A stretch of 49,536 bases of DNA from CAZTZL01 sp964617625 (GTDB lineage Bacteria > Zhuqueibacterota > QNDG01 > DSAB01): NCBI GenBank assembly GCA_964617625.1, contig CAZTZL010000016.1, forward strand, positions 1-49,536, given 5' to 3'. Under the pieces are notes generated by a model. That model did no database searches. It had not been told where the DNA came from and saw only the letters and a program-made list of their open reading frames with translations. Shown piece after piece: positions 42,732 through 49,536 of the stretch. Positions within the stretch are counted from its first letter, which is position 1. Each line of letters starts with the position of its first letter. Both the position numbers and the translations under genes were made by a program.

Positions 42732-44051
42732 ATGAACTTACACGATAACAATTCCAAAAAAATTAGAATACCCCGCAATGTCATTGCGCTCGGCATCGTG
42801 AGCCTGTTCACGGACGCAGCCACAGAAATGATCTATCCGCTCGTACCCATATTTGTGACAATGCTCGGTTCGAGCGCCATTATTCTGGGAGTGATAGAAG
42901 GAGTGGCAGAAACGACGGCGGCCATGCTGAAACTGGTCAGCGGAATTATTTCTGATAAGATCGGGAAAAGAAAATTTCTGGTTGTAATTGGTTATGGCCT
43001 ATCGACGCTTGTACGCCCCTTCACAGGCGCCGTTTCTGCCGCATGGCAGATTGTATTTGTCAGAATGACTGACCGGATCGGCAAAGGGATACGCACGGCT
43101 CCCCGCGACGCACTCATCGCTTCATCGGTGGATGACCGTATCCGCGGGAAAGCATACGGATTTCACCGGGCCATGGATCATGCGGGTGCGGTCACTGGAC
43201 CGTTTCTCGCTCTCTCTGCCCTGATTGTTTTGGTTCTTGTTTTTCATATACAGGACACCCTTTCGATTCTTCGCTGGACATTTTATCTCGCACTTATTCC
43301 GGGACTGTTTGCTGTTTTGGCGCTTGTATTATTTGTCCGTGAAAAAGTCGATTCTGCCGCCTTGAAAATGAAAACAAAATTTTCACTCAGCCAGTTCGAT
43401 AAAAATTTCATTCTTTATTTGTCAATTGTCCTGTTATTTACTTTAGGAAACTCATCAGATGCTTTTTTGCTTTTAAGAGTTCAGGAAACCCTTCATCACA
43501 GCCAGTCAATATATCACACGATTTACTCGGTCCCAATTATCGGTGAGTTGATCGGCAAGTTTGGCAATCCGGAAGCGCAAAAAAAATTGATTGACATTTT
43601 ATTCATCCCGATGGTCTGGGCATTTTTTCATATCATCAAAGTTATCTTTTCAACCCCTCTTGGCGCGCTTTCAGATAAATTGGGCAGAAAAATAGTCATA
43701 AATATCGGCTGGGGAATTTATACGCTTGTCTATCTCAGTTTTGCTTTTCTGGATAAATTACCGGACGTTCTGGAAATTACAGCGACTTTTATCTTGTTTG
43801 CCATTTACGCGCTCTATTATGCGTTCAGCGAAGGAGCGGAAAAAGCGTTTGTCGCAGATGTCGTCAAACCGGAACAGCGCGGCAGCGCATTTGGATTGTA
43901 TAACTTCGCAGTCGGCTTGGGCGCGCTCCCGGCAAGCATTATCTTCGGTCTGTTTTATAAAGAGTTCGGAGCCGCGGTGGCATTTGGAACAGGCGCATCC
44001 ATTGCCTGTGCTTCTATGTTATTATTGGCTGTCTTTGTCAAGGAGAAATAG
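42732..44051 (+). CDS. MFS transporter
   Basis: 439 residues with twelve helices and the MFS loop motif after helix 2 (GIISDKIGKRKF) repeated after helix 8 (GALSDKLGRKIV). The N-terminal part MIYPLVPIFVTMLGSS and DRIGKGIRTAPRDALIASS are typical of an uncharacterised MFS group found in many FCB and related genomes. It may import the substrate of the downstream isomerase-kinase-aldolase genes, but a 180-base gap separates it from them. A weak AT-rich terminator-like dyad lies between. Confidence 0.88.
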   Translation: MNLHDNNSKKIRIPRNVIALGIVSLFTDAATEMIYPLVPIFVTMLGSSAIILGVIEGVAETTAAMLKLVSGIISDKIGKRKFLVVIGYGLSTLVRPFTGAVSAAWQIVFVRMTDRIGKGIRTAPRDALIASSVDDRIRGKAYGFHRAMDHAGAVTGPFLALSALIVLVLVFHIQDTLSILRWTFYLALIPGLFAVLALVLFVREKVDSAALKMKTKFSLSQFDKNFILYLSIVLLFTLGNSSDAFLLLRVQETLHHSQSIYHTIYSVPIIGELIGKFGNPEAQKKLIDILFIPMVWAFFHIIKVIFSTPLGALSDKLGRKIVINIGWGIYTLVYLSFAFLDKLPDVLEITATFILFAIYALYYAFSEGAEKAFVADVVKPEQRGSAFGLYNFAVGLGALPASIIFGLFYKEFGAAVAFGTGASIACASMLLLAVFVKEK

Positions 44052-44234
44052 CAAAAAAGAAAACCGGATTGTTTCATTCACAGTTGATTGATGCAATCCT
44101 GATTGACATGTGCATCTTCTCCCTGAACAACGGCCAATAGAGAGCAGATCCTATAAATTAAAAATTGTTACCGGATTTACCATTTTTAAAAAAACAAAAC
44201 CAATCTGTATCTTGTTAATTTATGAGGTGAAATA

Positions 44235-45266
44235 ATGTCTTCATTCAGGTTTTCAGCAGGACCCTGGAATGTACATGAAGGCGCGGATGCATTCGGTCCC
44301 GAGGTGAGAGCACCTATCCCGATTGAACAGAAAATAGCAAAATTTAAAGAGATTGGGATTGACGCCATGCAGTTTCACGATGATGATGCTGTGCCCGATC
44401 TTAATTCACTGTCGGAAAGACAAATTATTTCGCAAGCCAGAGACATGAAAGCATTGTTGGATAAATATAATCTGCAAGCCGAATTTGTCGGCCCTCGTCT
44501 GTGGGAAGATATCCGAACCGCGGATGGGGCATTCACTTCCAATAGTGCAAGTGACCGTGAGTACGCTCTCTGGAGAGGTTGCCGCGCGATTGATATTGCA
44601 AGAAATTTGGGGACAGATAAAATCGTGCTCTGGCCGGCACGTGAGGGAACGGTTTGTTATGAAAGTAAAAATCCGGTTCAGGGACCCAAATATTTGATTG
44701 ATGGCATCAATAAACTATTGAAGTATGATCCCCAAATTAAAATTCTGATTGAAACCAAACCGAATGAGCCCATCGACCGCAGTTTCTGCCCGACGATGGG
44801 ACATGCCATGGCGATTTCATCCTGTACAATTGATCCTTCGCGAGTCGGAGGACTCCTGGAGACTGCCCACGCTATTTTGGCAGGTCTTGATCCTGCCAGC
44901 GAGATTGCCTTTGCTATGGTGTTTGGTAAATTATGGAGTGTTCATCTCAACGATCAAAACAGTCTGAAATATGATCAGGATAAAGCCTTTGCGGTAGAAA
45001 ATTTGCGCCAGGGCTTTAATCAAATAAAAGTACTGACAGAAAATGGCTTTGGTAAAAACGGTGAATATATCGGCCTTGATGTGAAAGCAATGCGCACAAC
45101 CAAATTGGAAGACAGTTATAAACATTTGGAAAATAGCATAAAAATTGTAAAATTACTTGAGTCCAAAGTCCAAAAATTCGATTATCAATTCCAAAAACAA
45201 TGTATCAAAAATAGAGATTACGAAGCGTTGGAAATGTATGTGATCGAATTGCTGTTAACTGGTTAA
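44235..45266 (+). CDS. Xylose-isomerase-like TIM-barrel sugar isomerase
   Basis: 343 residues, similar throughout to actinobacterial-type XylA (388) but shorter. Motifs: FHDDDAVP with His48 and Asp51, IETKPNEP with Glu173 and Lys175, LLETAH with Glu209 and His212, KYDQD with Asp247 and Asp249, and LDVKAM with Asp282. One metal ligand differs: in XylA the motif is HIDLNG, here it is SVHLND, which puts His237 at the Asp245 position. It should still bind divalent metal and isomerise an aldose to a ketose, but the sugar may not be xylose. A strong Shine-Dalgarno (GAGGTG) precedes it, and the kinase gene follows after 21 bases. Confidence 0.86.
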   Translation: MSSFRFSAGPWNVHEGADAFGPEVRAPIPIEQKIAKFKEIGIDAMQFHDDDAVPDLNSLSERQIISQARDMKALLDKYNLQAEFVGPRLWEDIRTADGAFTSNSASDREYALWRGCRAIDIARNLGTDKIVLWPAREGTVCYESKNPVQGPKYLIDGINKLLKYDPQIKILIETKPNEPIDRSFCPTMGHAMAISSCTIDPSRVGGLLETAHAILAGLDPASEIAFAMVFGKLWSVHLNDQNSLKYDQDKAFAVENLRQGFNQIKVLTENGFGKNGEYIGLDVKAMRTTKLEDSYKHLENSIKIVKLLESKVQKFDYQFQKQCIKNRDYEALEMYVIELLLTG

Positions 45267-45287
45267 TCCCACAGGAGACAACCTGAC

Positions 45288-46319
45288 ATGAACAAATTCA
45301 AAAGAGGCATCGCCTGTGGAGGCAACTGGATTATTGATCATGTAAAAGTTATCGATTATTATCCCAAGGAAAATGCCGTTACAGATATCGTTGATGAAAC
45401 GATTGGCGGGGGCGGATGCGCCTATAATGTAATTATCAACCTTGCGAAATTCGATGCGACCCTGCCGCTTTCTGCAGTGGGGATGATTGGAAATGACATC
45501 GATGGAAATTATATCATCGATGAATGCAATCGCCATCGGAATATCTGTCTAAAAAATTTGAAGAGGACATCGGATGCGCGTACATCCTATACGGATGTTT
45601 ACAGTGTAAAGGACAACGGCAGCCGTACTTTTTTCCACTGTCGGGGTGCCAATGCACTCTTTAGTCCGGAAACTGTGGATATCAATCAAATCAATGCCGA
45701 TATTTTTCATCTGGGATATTTATCGATTCTTGACGGCATGGATGCAAAGGATAAACAATTCGAACGAGCCAGCGCAAGATTCCTTGCAAATTTAAAATCA
45801 CAGGGTATGAAAACCTCGATCGACCTTGTTTCTGCAGAAACACCTTACTTTTCGGATATTGTTTATCCCGCACTCAAGCATACCGATTATTGCATTATTA
45901 ACGATTTTGAAGCTGAAAGATTGACAAACATATCTCTCAGGGAAAACAAACAACTGATAACAGAAAATCTGGCTCGGATCGGAGAAAAAATATTTCAGGC
46001 CGGTGTTCGGGAACTTGTTGTGGTTCATTTTCCGGAAGGTGCATATGCCCGAACACGTGACGGAAAAGAGCAAATACAGCCGTCTCTCCAACTGCCGGAA
46101 GGATATATTGTCGGAGCCACAGGAGCCGGAGATGCTTTTTGCGCCGGGATATTGTATGCTTTGTATCATGATTGGCCGATGGACCGGATGCTTCGTTTTG
46201 CTGTCTGTTCAGGCGCTCAAAATTTACAGGATTTGACGACAACCGGCGCAACCACCCGTTGGGAAAAAATTCTGCATTTGCAGAATCAATATCCCTTTCG
46301 ATCCAGTTTGAACCATTGA
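45288..46319 (+). CDS. PfkB-family sugar kinase
   Basis: 343 residues. The two PfkB signatures are present: GGGGCAYNVIINLAKF near the N-terminus and VGATGAGDAFCAG near residue 280, with the catalytic Asp. It phosphorylates a ketose, nucleoside or similar sugar with ATP. Its place between an isomerase and a class II aldolase suggests a ketose or ketose-phosphate substrate. Shine-Dalgarno AGGAGA. Confidence 0.92.
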   Translation: MNKFKRGIACGGNWIIDHVKVIDYYPKENAVTDIVDETIGGGGCAYNVIINLAKFDATLPLSAVGMIGNDIDGNYIIDECNRHRNICLKNLKRTSDARTSYTDVYSVKDNGSRTFFHCRGANALFSPETVDINQINADIFHLGYLSILDGMDAKDKQFERASARFLANLKSQGMKTSIDLVSAETPYFSDIVYPALKHTDYCIINDFEAERLTNISLRENKQLITENLARIGEKIFQAGVRELVVVHFPEGAYARTRDGKEQIQPSLQLPEGYIVGATGAGDAFCAGILYALYHDWPMDRMLRFAVCSGAQNLQDLTTTGATTRWEKILHLQNQYPFRSSLNH

Positions 46320-46411
46320 AATGATCAACGATATAATAAAGTACTGTTTATCGTATTGAAATATTTTAAAATGTCATTTCCATTCTTTGAATAAAATAAG
46401 GATAATCATTT

Positions 46412-47263
46412 ATGCCTTTGGTTCCGATGTCCCCAGTTTTACAAAAAGCACGCAGTCAGGGTTATGCCGTAGGCGCATTCAATGTGGTCAATCTTGAATT
46501 TTTGGAAGCCATTATTGAAGCCGCAAATGAAAAGTCGTCTCCGGTAATAATCAACATTGCAGAAGTTCATTTACCATTTATCTGCCTTGACACGCTCTGC
46601 GCCGCCATTCATGCAGCTGCCAATCAAACACCGGTGCCAGTAATTCTAAACCTGGACCACGGCATCACACGGGAAGCCATTTTTAAAGCGTTACGATATG
46701 GTTTTACCTCTATCATGTTTGATGGTTCAAAATTGGATTATAATAGCAATCTCTCAAGAACAAAAGAAATAGTTGAAATCTGTCACCCTCTCGGCGTTTC
46801 GGTCGAAGGAGAATTGGGCGCTGTCGGCGGTGATGAACATGGCGGTCTTGAAGCTGACGCAAATCCAGATCTGTTTACAAATGTTGAACAAGCTAATGAT
46901 TTTGTTCAACGCACGGGCATCGATGCGTTGGCTGTCGCCATTGGCAACGTGCATGGAAAATACAAAGGAGAGCCCAAGCTCGATTTTGAGCGTCTGAAAG
47001 CGATTGGTGAAATAACAGGCATTCCATTGGTTTTGCACGGGGGTTCTGGTATTTCGGAATCCGATTTTAAGAAAGCAATCCGGCTGGGCATATCAAAAAT
47101 CAATTATTATACAGGAATGTCTCAGGCAGCCCTGTCAACAGCGTACTCATTTCTGCAGAACAGCGGCACCGGCTATCACGATTATCCGGCAATGATTCAA
47201 CAAGTCAAAAAAAGTGTCAAATCTGTTGTCTCACAACAGATCGATATCTTTTTGTCTGCATAA
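46412..47263 (+). CDS. Class II ketose-bisphosphate aldolase
   Basis: 283 residues, zinc-dependent class II aldolase of the fructose-/tagatose-bisphosphate type. Catalytic Asp82 and zinc His83 in NLDHGI, further zinc ligands Glu134 in VEGELG, His181 in NVHGKYKG and His209 in LHGGSGI. It cleaves a ketose bisphosphate into two triose phosphates. The third gene of an isomerase-kinase-aldolase set, each with its own Shine-Dalgarno (here AAGGAT). Confidence 0.93.
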   Translation: MPLVPMSPVLQKARSQGYAVGAFNVVNLEFLEAIIEAANEKSSPVIINIAEVHLPFICLDTLCAAIHAAANQTPVPVILNLDHGITREAIFKALRYGFTSIMFDGSKLDYNSNLSRTKEIVEICHPLGVSVEGELGAVGGDEHGGLEADANPDLFTNVEQANDFVQRTGIDALAVAIGNVHGKYKGEPKLDFERLKAIGEITGIPLVLHGGSGISESDFKKAIRLGISKINYYTGMSQAALSTAYSFLQNSGTGYHDYPAMIQQVKKSVKSVVSQQIDIFLSA

Positions 47264-47378
47264 AAAAACACGTTTATCCGCTCGAAGAGGTAATAGTAGC
47301 CTCACTGAGTGATGATAAAAAGGGAACGACACTTTCTGCGGAGCACCAAAATACATACACTTTTAGTATTTCGCATCA

Positions 47379-49259
47379 TTATTCGCCTCTGAACACCCTG
47401 TAGGAATGCGGTTTAATTCGGGTATCGAATGCCGATTTATCCTCACCAAATTGACGTCCCCAGAACAGGCGCGGTTTGATTCGTTCGGAAATCGAAAGCA
47501 TTTCTCCGGACTCAAGATCGTTTAATTTTGTGTATATCGGATCAAGCATGATCCGCACATCCGAGGTTTCGTCACGGAACGAATGCACGATAAAGGTTTT
47601 ATTATCATATACAAAAAGAGCAATGCCGGTCGGGCCGTCCACGCGCACAAAAATGTCTCTCATCAGGATCTGTTTGATATTTTTCCAGACTTCGGACGGA
47701 TAGTGATATAAATCGGCGAAATTGTCCGGTATGGTGAGAATATAAAGTTTGCCATCCGCGTAGTCCGCGCTGTGAAAAATCGGCCAGCCGTTTGGGCCGT
47801 TGATTGCTGAAACCTCCTCCCAGGAATCATTTGTAAGATAACTGATTTGCGGGATGAGAATCTCCTGTTCACCCTCGATCAGGCTCCGGCGTACGAGATA
47901 ATCCTTTGCGATCGCCTTACGTTCGGTGACCCGTATCTCGGCGATGTCTTCGATCCCTTTACTCTGCAGTACCCGCAGCAGTCCCGAAGTAATAATCACA
48001 GTCTTGCCTTTCATCAACTGGCCTTTAATCTTTGGGACAATCTTGGAATCAAATTTGGCAGTCTCCGCGAGGAATATCACATCCTCGTCCGCAGGAAATT
48101 CAGGAACGAGTTCCATCGGAACACCTGCCATTCCAAGATAGTTATGCAGAAAGTCCTCACCGGTGGAGTGATAGGGTTTGTAGCTCTTGATACCGACCGG
48201 ATTCCCCAATTCACCGAGGATGCCATCCACCTTGTCAAGCGCATAACCTGCCGCCAGTGCCATTGTTGTTTCTTTCGGCCACGTGCCATCCGCCAGACGA
48301 GCCGGTTGAATCATCGCGTCAAAATCAAAGCTGGTCTGCTGTCCCTGCCACGGCCCCCGAAAGCTTTCCTGAATGGGCCACTGCATCTGGCGGAAATCGA
48401 ACAGGGTCATTTCGGGCGCTTTCGCGAACAGGGTCAGCCAGAGTTGTTCGGCATACCGGTCGAGTGTTCGCATACCGCCGGTGTCCACCCAGCCACCTCC
48501 GTTGCCGCCCGGCTTGACATTCTCGAAATATCGGAAAATCAGATAACTCTCGTATGGCTGAAGGTGCTGACTGCTGAGCACGGCATCCCGGGTTTCGGTG
48601 CCCGTGTAAATGCCGTCGAATATTTTAGGTTCGGTTTCCAGATTGAACCCAAGGCCCTGAAAGTGCTCGTACCAGTTGGGATATTTGATCACGCATTTGA
48701 TATCCGGATTGACTGCCTTCGCCGGTCCAACGATCACATCGCGCGCGACCTCATCTAAAAGTTCCAGCCGGTACTGCGTCCAGCTTTTTTTGTCTTTCTT
48801 CTTAATGCACTCTTTGCATTTACAGTTCGTAAAAAAGAAATCATCAAGAATCAGCTCATCGAACAAACGGGCCGTGTATTCCACAATCTCCCGAACCTTC
48901 TTTCGGTCTTCGGACCTCGAGTAACAAAACGTCTCGAACCGATTGCTTTCATCTCTGGTCAGTGTGATGCCGCCTGCTGTTTCGATGCCGCGATCCTCAA
49001 AGAATTTGCAGGCGTTGCGTATGGTCGTTTCATCGACAGTGATCAGATCACGGTGGGTTTCGAGATAGACCTTCGAGACTTTGATGTATTTAGACATCAC
49101 ATCGAAGCGTTCCCTGAGCAAATCAAGATCAGCCATTTCGCGCACTTCATAAGCCCGCACATAAATGGCCGCGTCAAAATTCTTATATTTGTCAGAGGCA
49201 AAAGAAGTTATCGGCAGAATCAGGAAAAGCACAAATGATAGTAATTTATATTTTTTCAT
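47379..49259 (-). CDS. Secreted TIM-barrel-like protein, putative glycoside hydrolase
   Basis: About 626 residues from the ATG at 49259 (AGAGGA Shine-Dalgarno); a longer frame to 49310 is unlikely. The signal peptide ends LILPITSFASDK. The first 350 residues alternate strands and helices like a TIM barrel (AAIYVRAYEVREMADLDLL, SKVYLETHRDLI, FDELILDDFFFTNC, IKCVIKYPNWYEH, EMTLFDFRQMQWP). A cysteine knuckle CKCKEC lies near residue 155 after the DDFFF strand. The next part (residues about 410-480, DEDVIFLAETAKF, KGKTVIITSGLL) looks like the glutaminase-like domain of GH42-type enzymes. Catalytic acids cannot be assigned with certainty. It stands alone, divergent from nothing, and no sorting tail is present. 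Confidence 0.72.
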   Translation of the reverse strand: MKKYKLLSFVLFLILPITSFASDKYKNFDAAIYVRAYEVREMADLDLLRERFDVMSKYIKVSKVYLETHRDLITVDETTIRNACKFFEDRGIETAGGITLTRDESNRFETFCYSRSEDRKKVREIVEYTARLFDELILDDFFFTNCKCKECIKKKDKKSWTQYRLELLDEVARDVIVGPAKAVNPDIKCVIKYPNWYEHFQGLGFNLETEPKIFDGIYTGTETRDAVLSSQHLQPYESYLIFRYFENVKPGGNGGGWVDTGGMRTLDRYAEQLWLTLFAKAPEMTLFDFRQMQWPIQESFRGPWQGQQTSFDFDAMIQPARLADGTWPKETTMALAAGYALDKVDGILGELGNPVGIKSYKPYHSTGEDFLHNYLGMAGVPMELVPEFPADEDVIFLAETAKFDSKIVPKIKGQLMKGKTVIITSGLLRVLQSKGIEDIAEIRVTERKAIAKDYLVRRSLIEGEQEILIPQISYLTNDSWEEVSAINGPNGWPIFHSADYADGKLYILTIPDNFADLYHYPSEVWKNIKQILMRDIFVRVDGPTGIALFVYDNKTFIVHSFRDETSDVRIMLDPIYTKLNDLESGEMLSISERIKPRLFWGRQFGEDKSAFDTRIKPHSYRVFRGE

Positions 49260-49486
49260 AGATAATCCTCTGGTGAGTTTTTGACGGACATTATAATCCA
49301 CTGACATCATACCTCTGGTTTGTGTATCGAGGCGATCAAGAAATAAAGAAATTCAAAAATGAAAAGTTCCTTTTGAAACCAGAATCAATGTATAAAATGC
49401 GATGGTGAATTTCAATGAGAAATTTTAGATCAAACAAAATATCATTCTCGGATAATCAGCGTGACTGGCTAAATCTAAAATAAAAA

Positions 49487-49507
49487 AGCCCCAAACAGGT
49501 TGGGGCT
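49487..49507 (-). terminator. Rho-independent terminator of a gene beyond the right edge
   Basis: AGCCCCAA at 49487-49494 pairs with TTGGGGCT at 49500-49507; on the minus strand a T run follows (GGGGCTTTTTTATT). No gene for it lies inside the window. Confidence 0.85.
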
Positions 49508-49536
49508 AAATTTCATTATCTTGCGAGGATTTTCTC

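Noticed and set aside
47847..48758. Plus-strand open frame of 303 codons
   Set aside because: Antisense to the secreted TIM-barrel-like protein, which has a signal peptide, Shine-Dalgarno and normal composition. The plus frame has none.

Overview
The window looks like one piece of a metagenome-assembled or draft genome: it carries two runs of exactly 100 N. The organism is most likely a Gram-negative member of the FCB superphylum, of the Calditrichota / KSB1 / Marinimicrobia / Ignavibacteria kind. The grounds are a type IX secretion (Por) C-terminal tail with the motif NYPNPFNP on a secreted esterase (16120-17295), a PorD-like DUF4835 protein (15082-15948), a TonB-dependent receptor, several lipoproteins, and a one-piece tmRNA with tag GNDYQYALAA. 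The phylum cannot be fixed from this sequence alone.

Layout. 1-4.6 kb (minus): end of an alanine/glycine:cation symporter, an EamA permease and a large Ig/FN3-type lipoprotein closed by a clear terminator. 4.9-8.7 kb: a secreted protein of unknown role, ssrA (minus), a DUF1232 protein, and a 638-residue protein with one recognisable ACT domain. 8.7-13.2 kb (minus): ion permease, pyrE, pyrF, then a soluble histidine kinase overlapping a threonine aldolase. 13.4-19.3 kb: beta-CASP nuclease, N gap, PorD-like protein, T9SS-tailed esterase, lipoprotein, then a REP-like repeat with an N gap next to a GIY-YIG gene broken by a stop codon. 19.6-30.1 kb: TonB receptor, membrane proteins, cysteine-cluster protein, DUF1003 protein, ABC-2 exporter pair, secreted MsrB-MsrA, ferredoxin/CDGSH fusion, DUF2892 protein and a beta-barrel candidate. 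30.3-37.5 kb: a MtaA/UroD-type methyltransferase, then a phosphate (pst) operon. 37.9-40.4 kb: metallophosphoesterase and an ECF sigma / anti-sigma / Spy-CpxP-like trio. 40.6-47.3 kb: ATP-grasp/epimerase fusion, MFS transporter and a sugar isomerase-kinase-aldolase cassette. 47.4-49.3 kb (minus): secreted TIM-barrel-like protein.

The most unusual system is the pst operon at 32008-37518. Its first gene fuses PhoU to an arsenate-reductase/low-molecular-weight phosphatase domain whose catalytic Cys and Arg are replaced by Asp and Gln. Its last two genes are two different PstB-like ATPases with complementary defects. The first keeps the LSGGQ signature but has lost the Q-loop Gln and the switch His. 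The second keeps Walker A, Q-loop, Walker B and His but has lost the signature (LQLEQ). A heterodimer would therefore have exactly one consensus ATP site and one degenerate site. That arrangement is well known in heterodimeric ABC exporters but I do not know it for a phosphate importer.

Other points of interest are the Cnr-like sigma trio, the isomerase-kinase-aldolase cassette with an XylA-like enzyme carrying a His at a metal-ligand position, the ATP-grasp/SDR fusion, and the REP-like repeat beside the broken GIY-YIG gene. No CRISPR array, rRNA, tRNA or intact transposase was seen.
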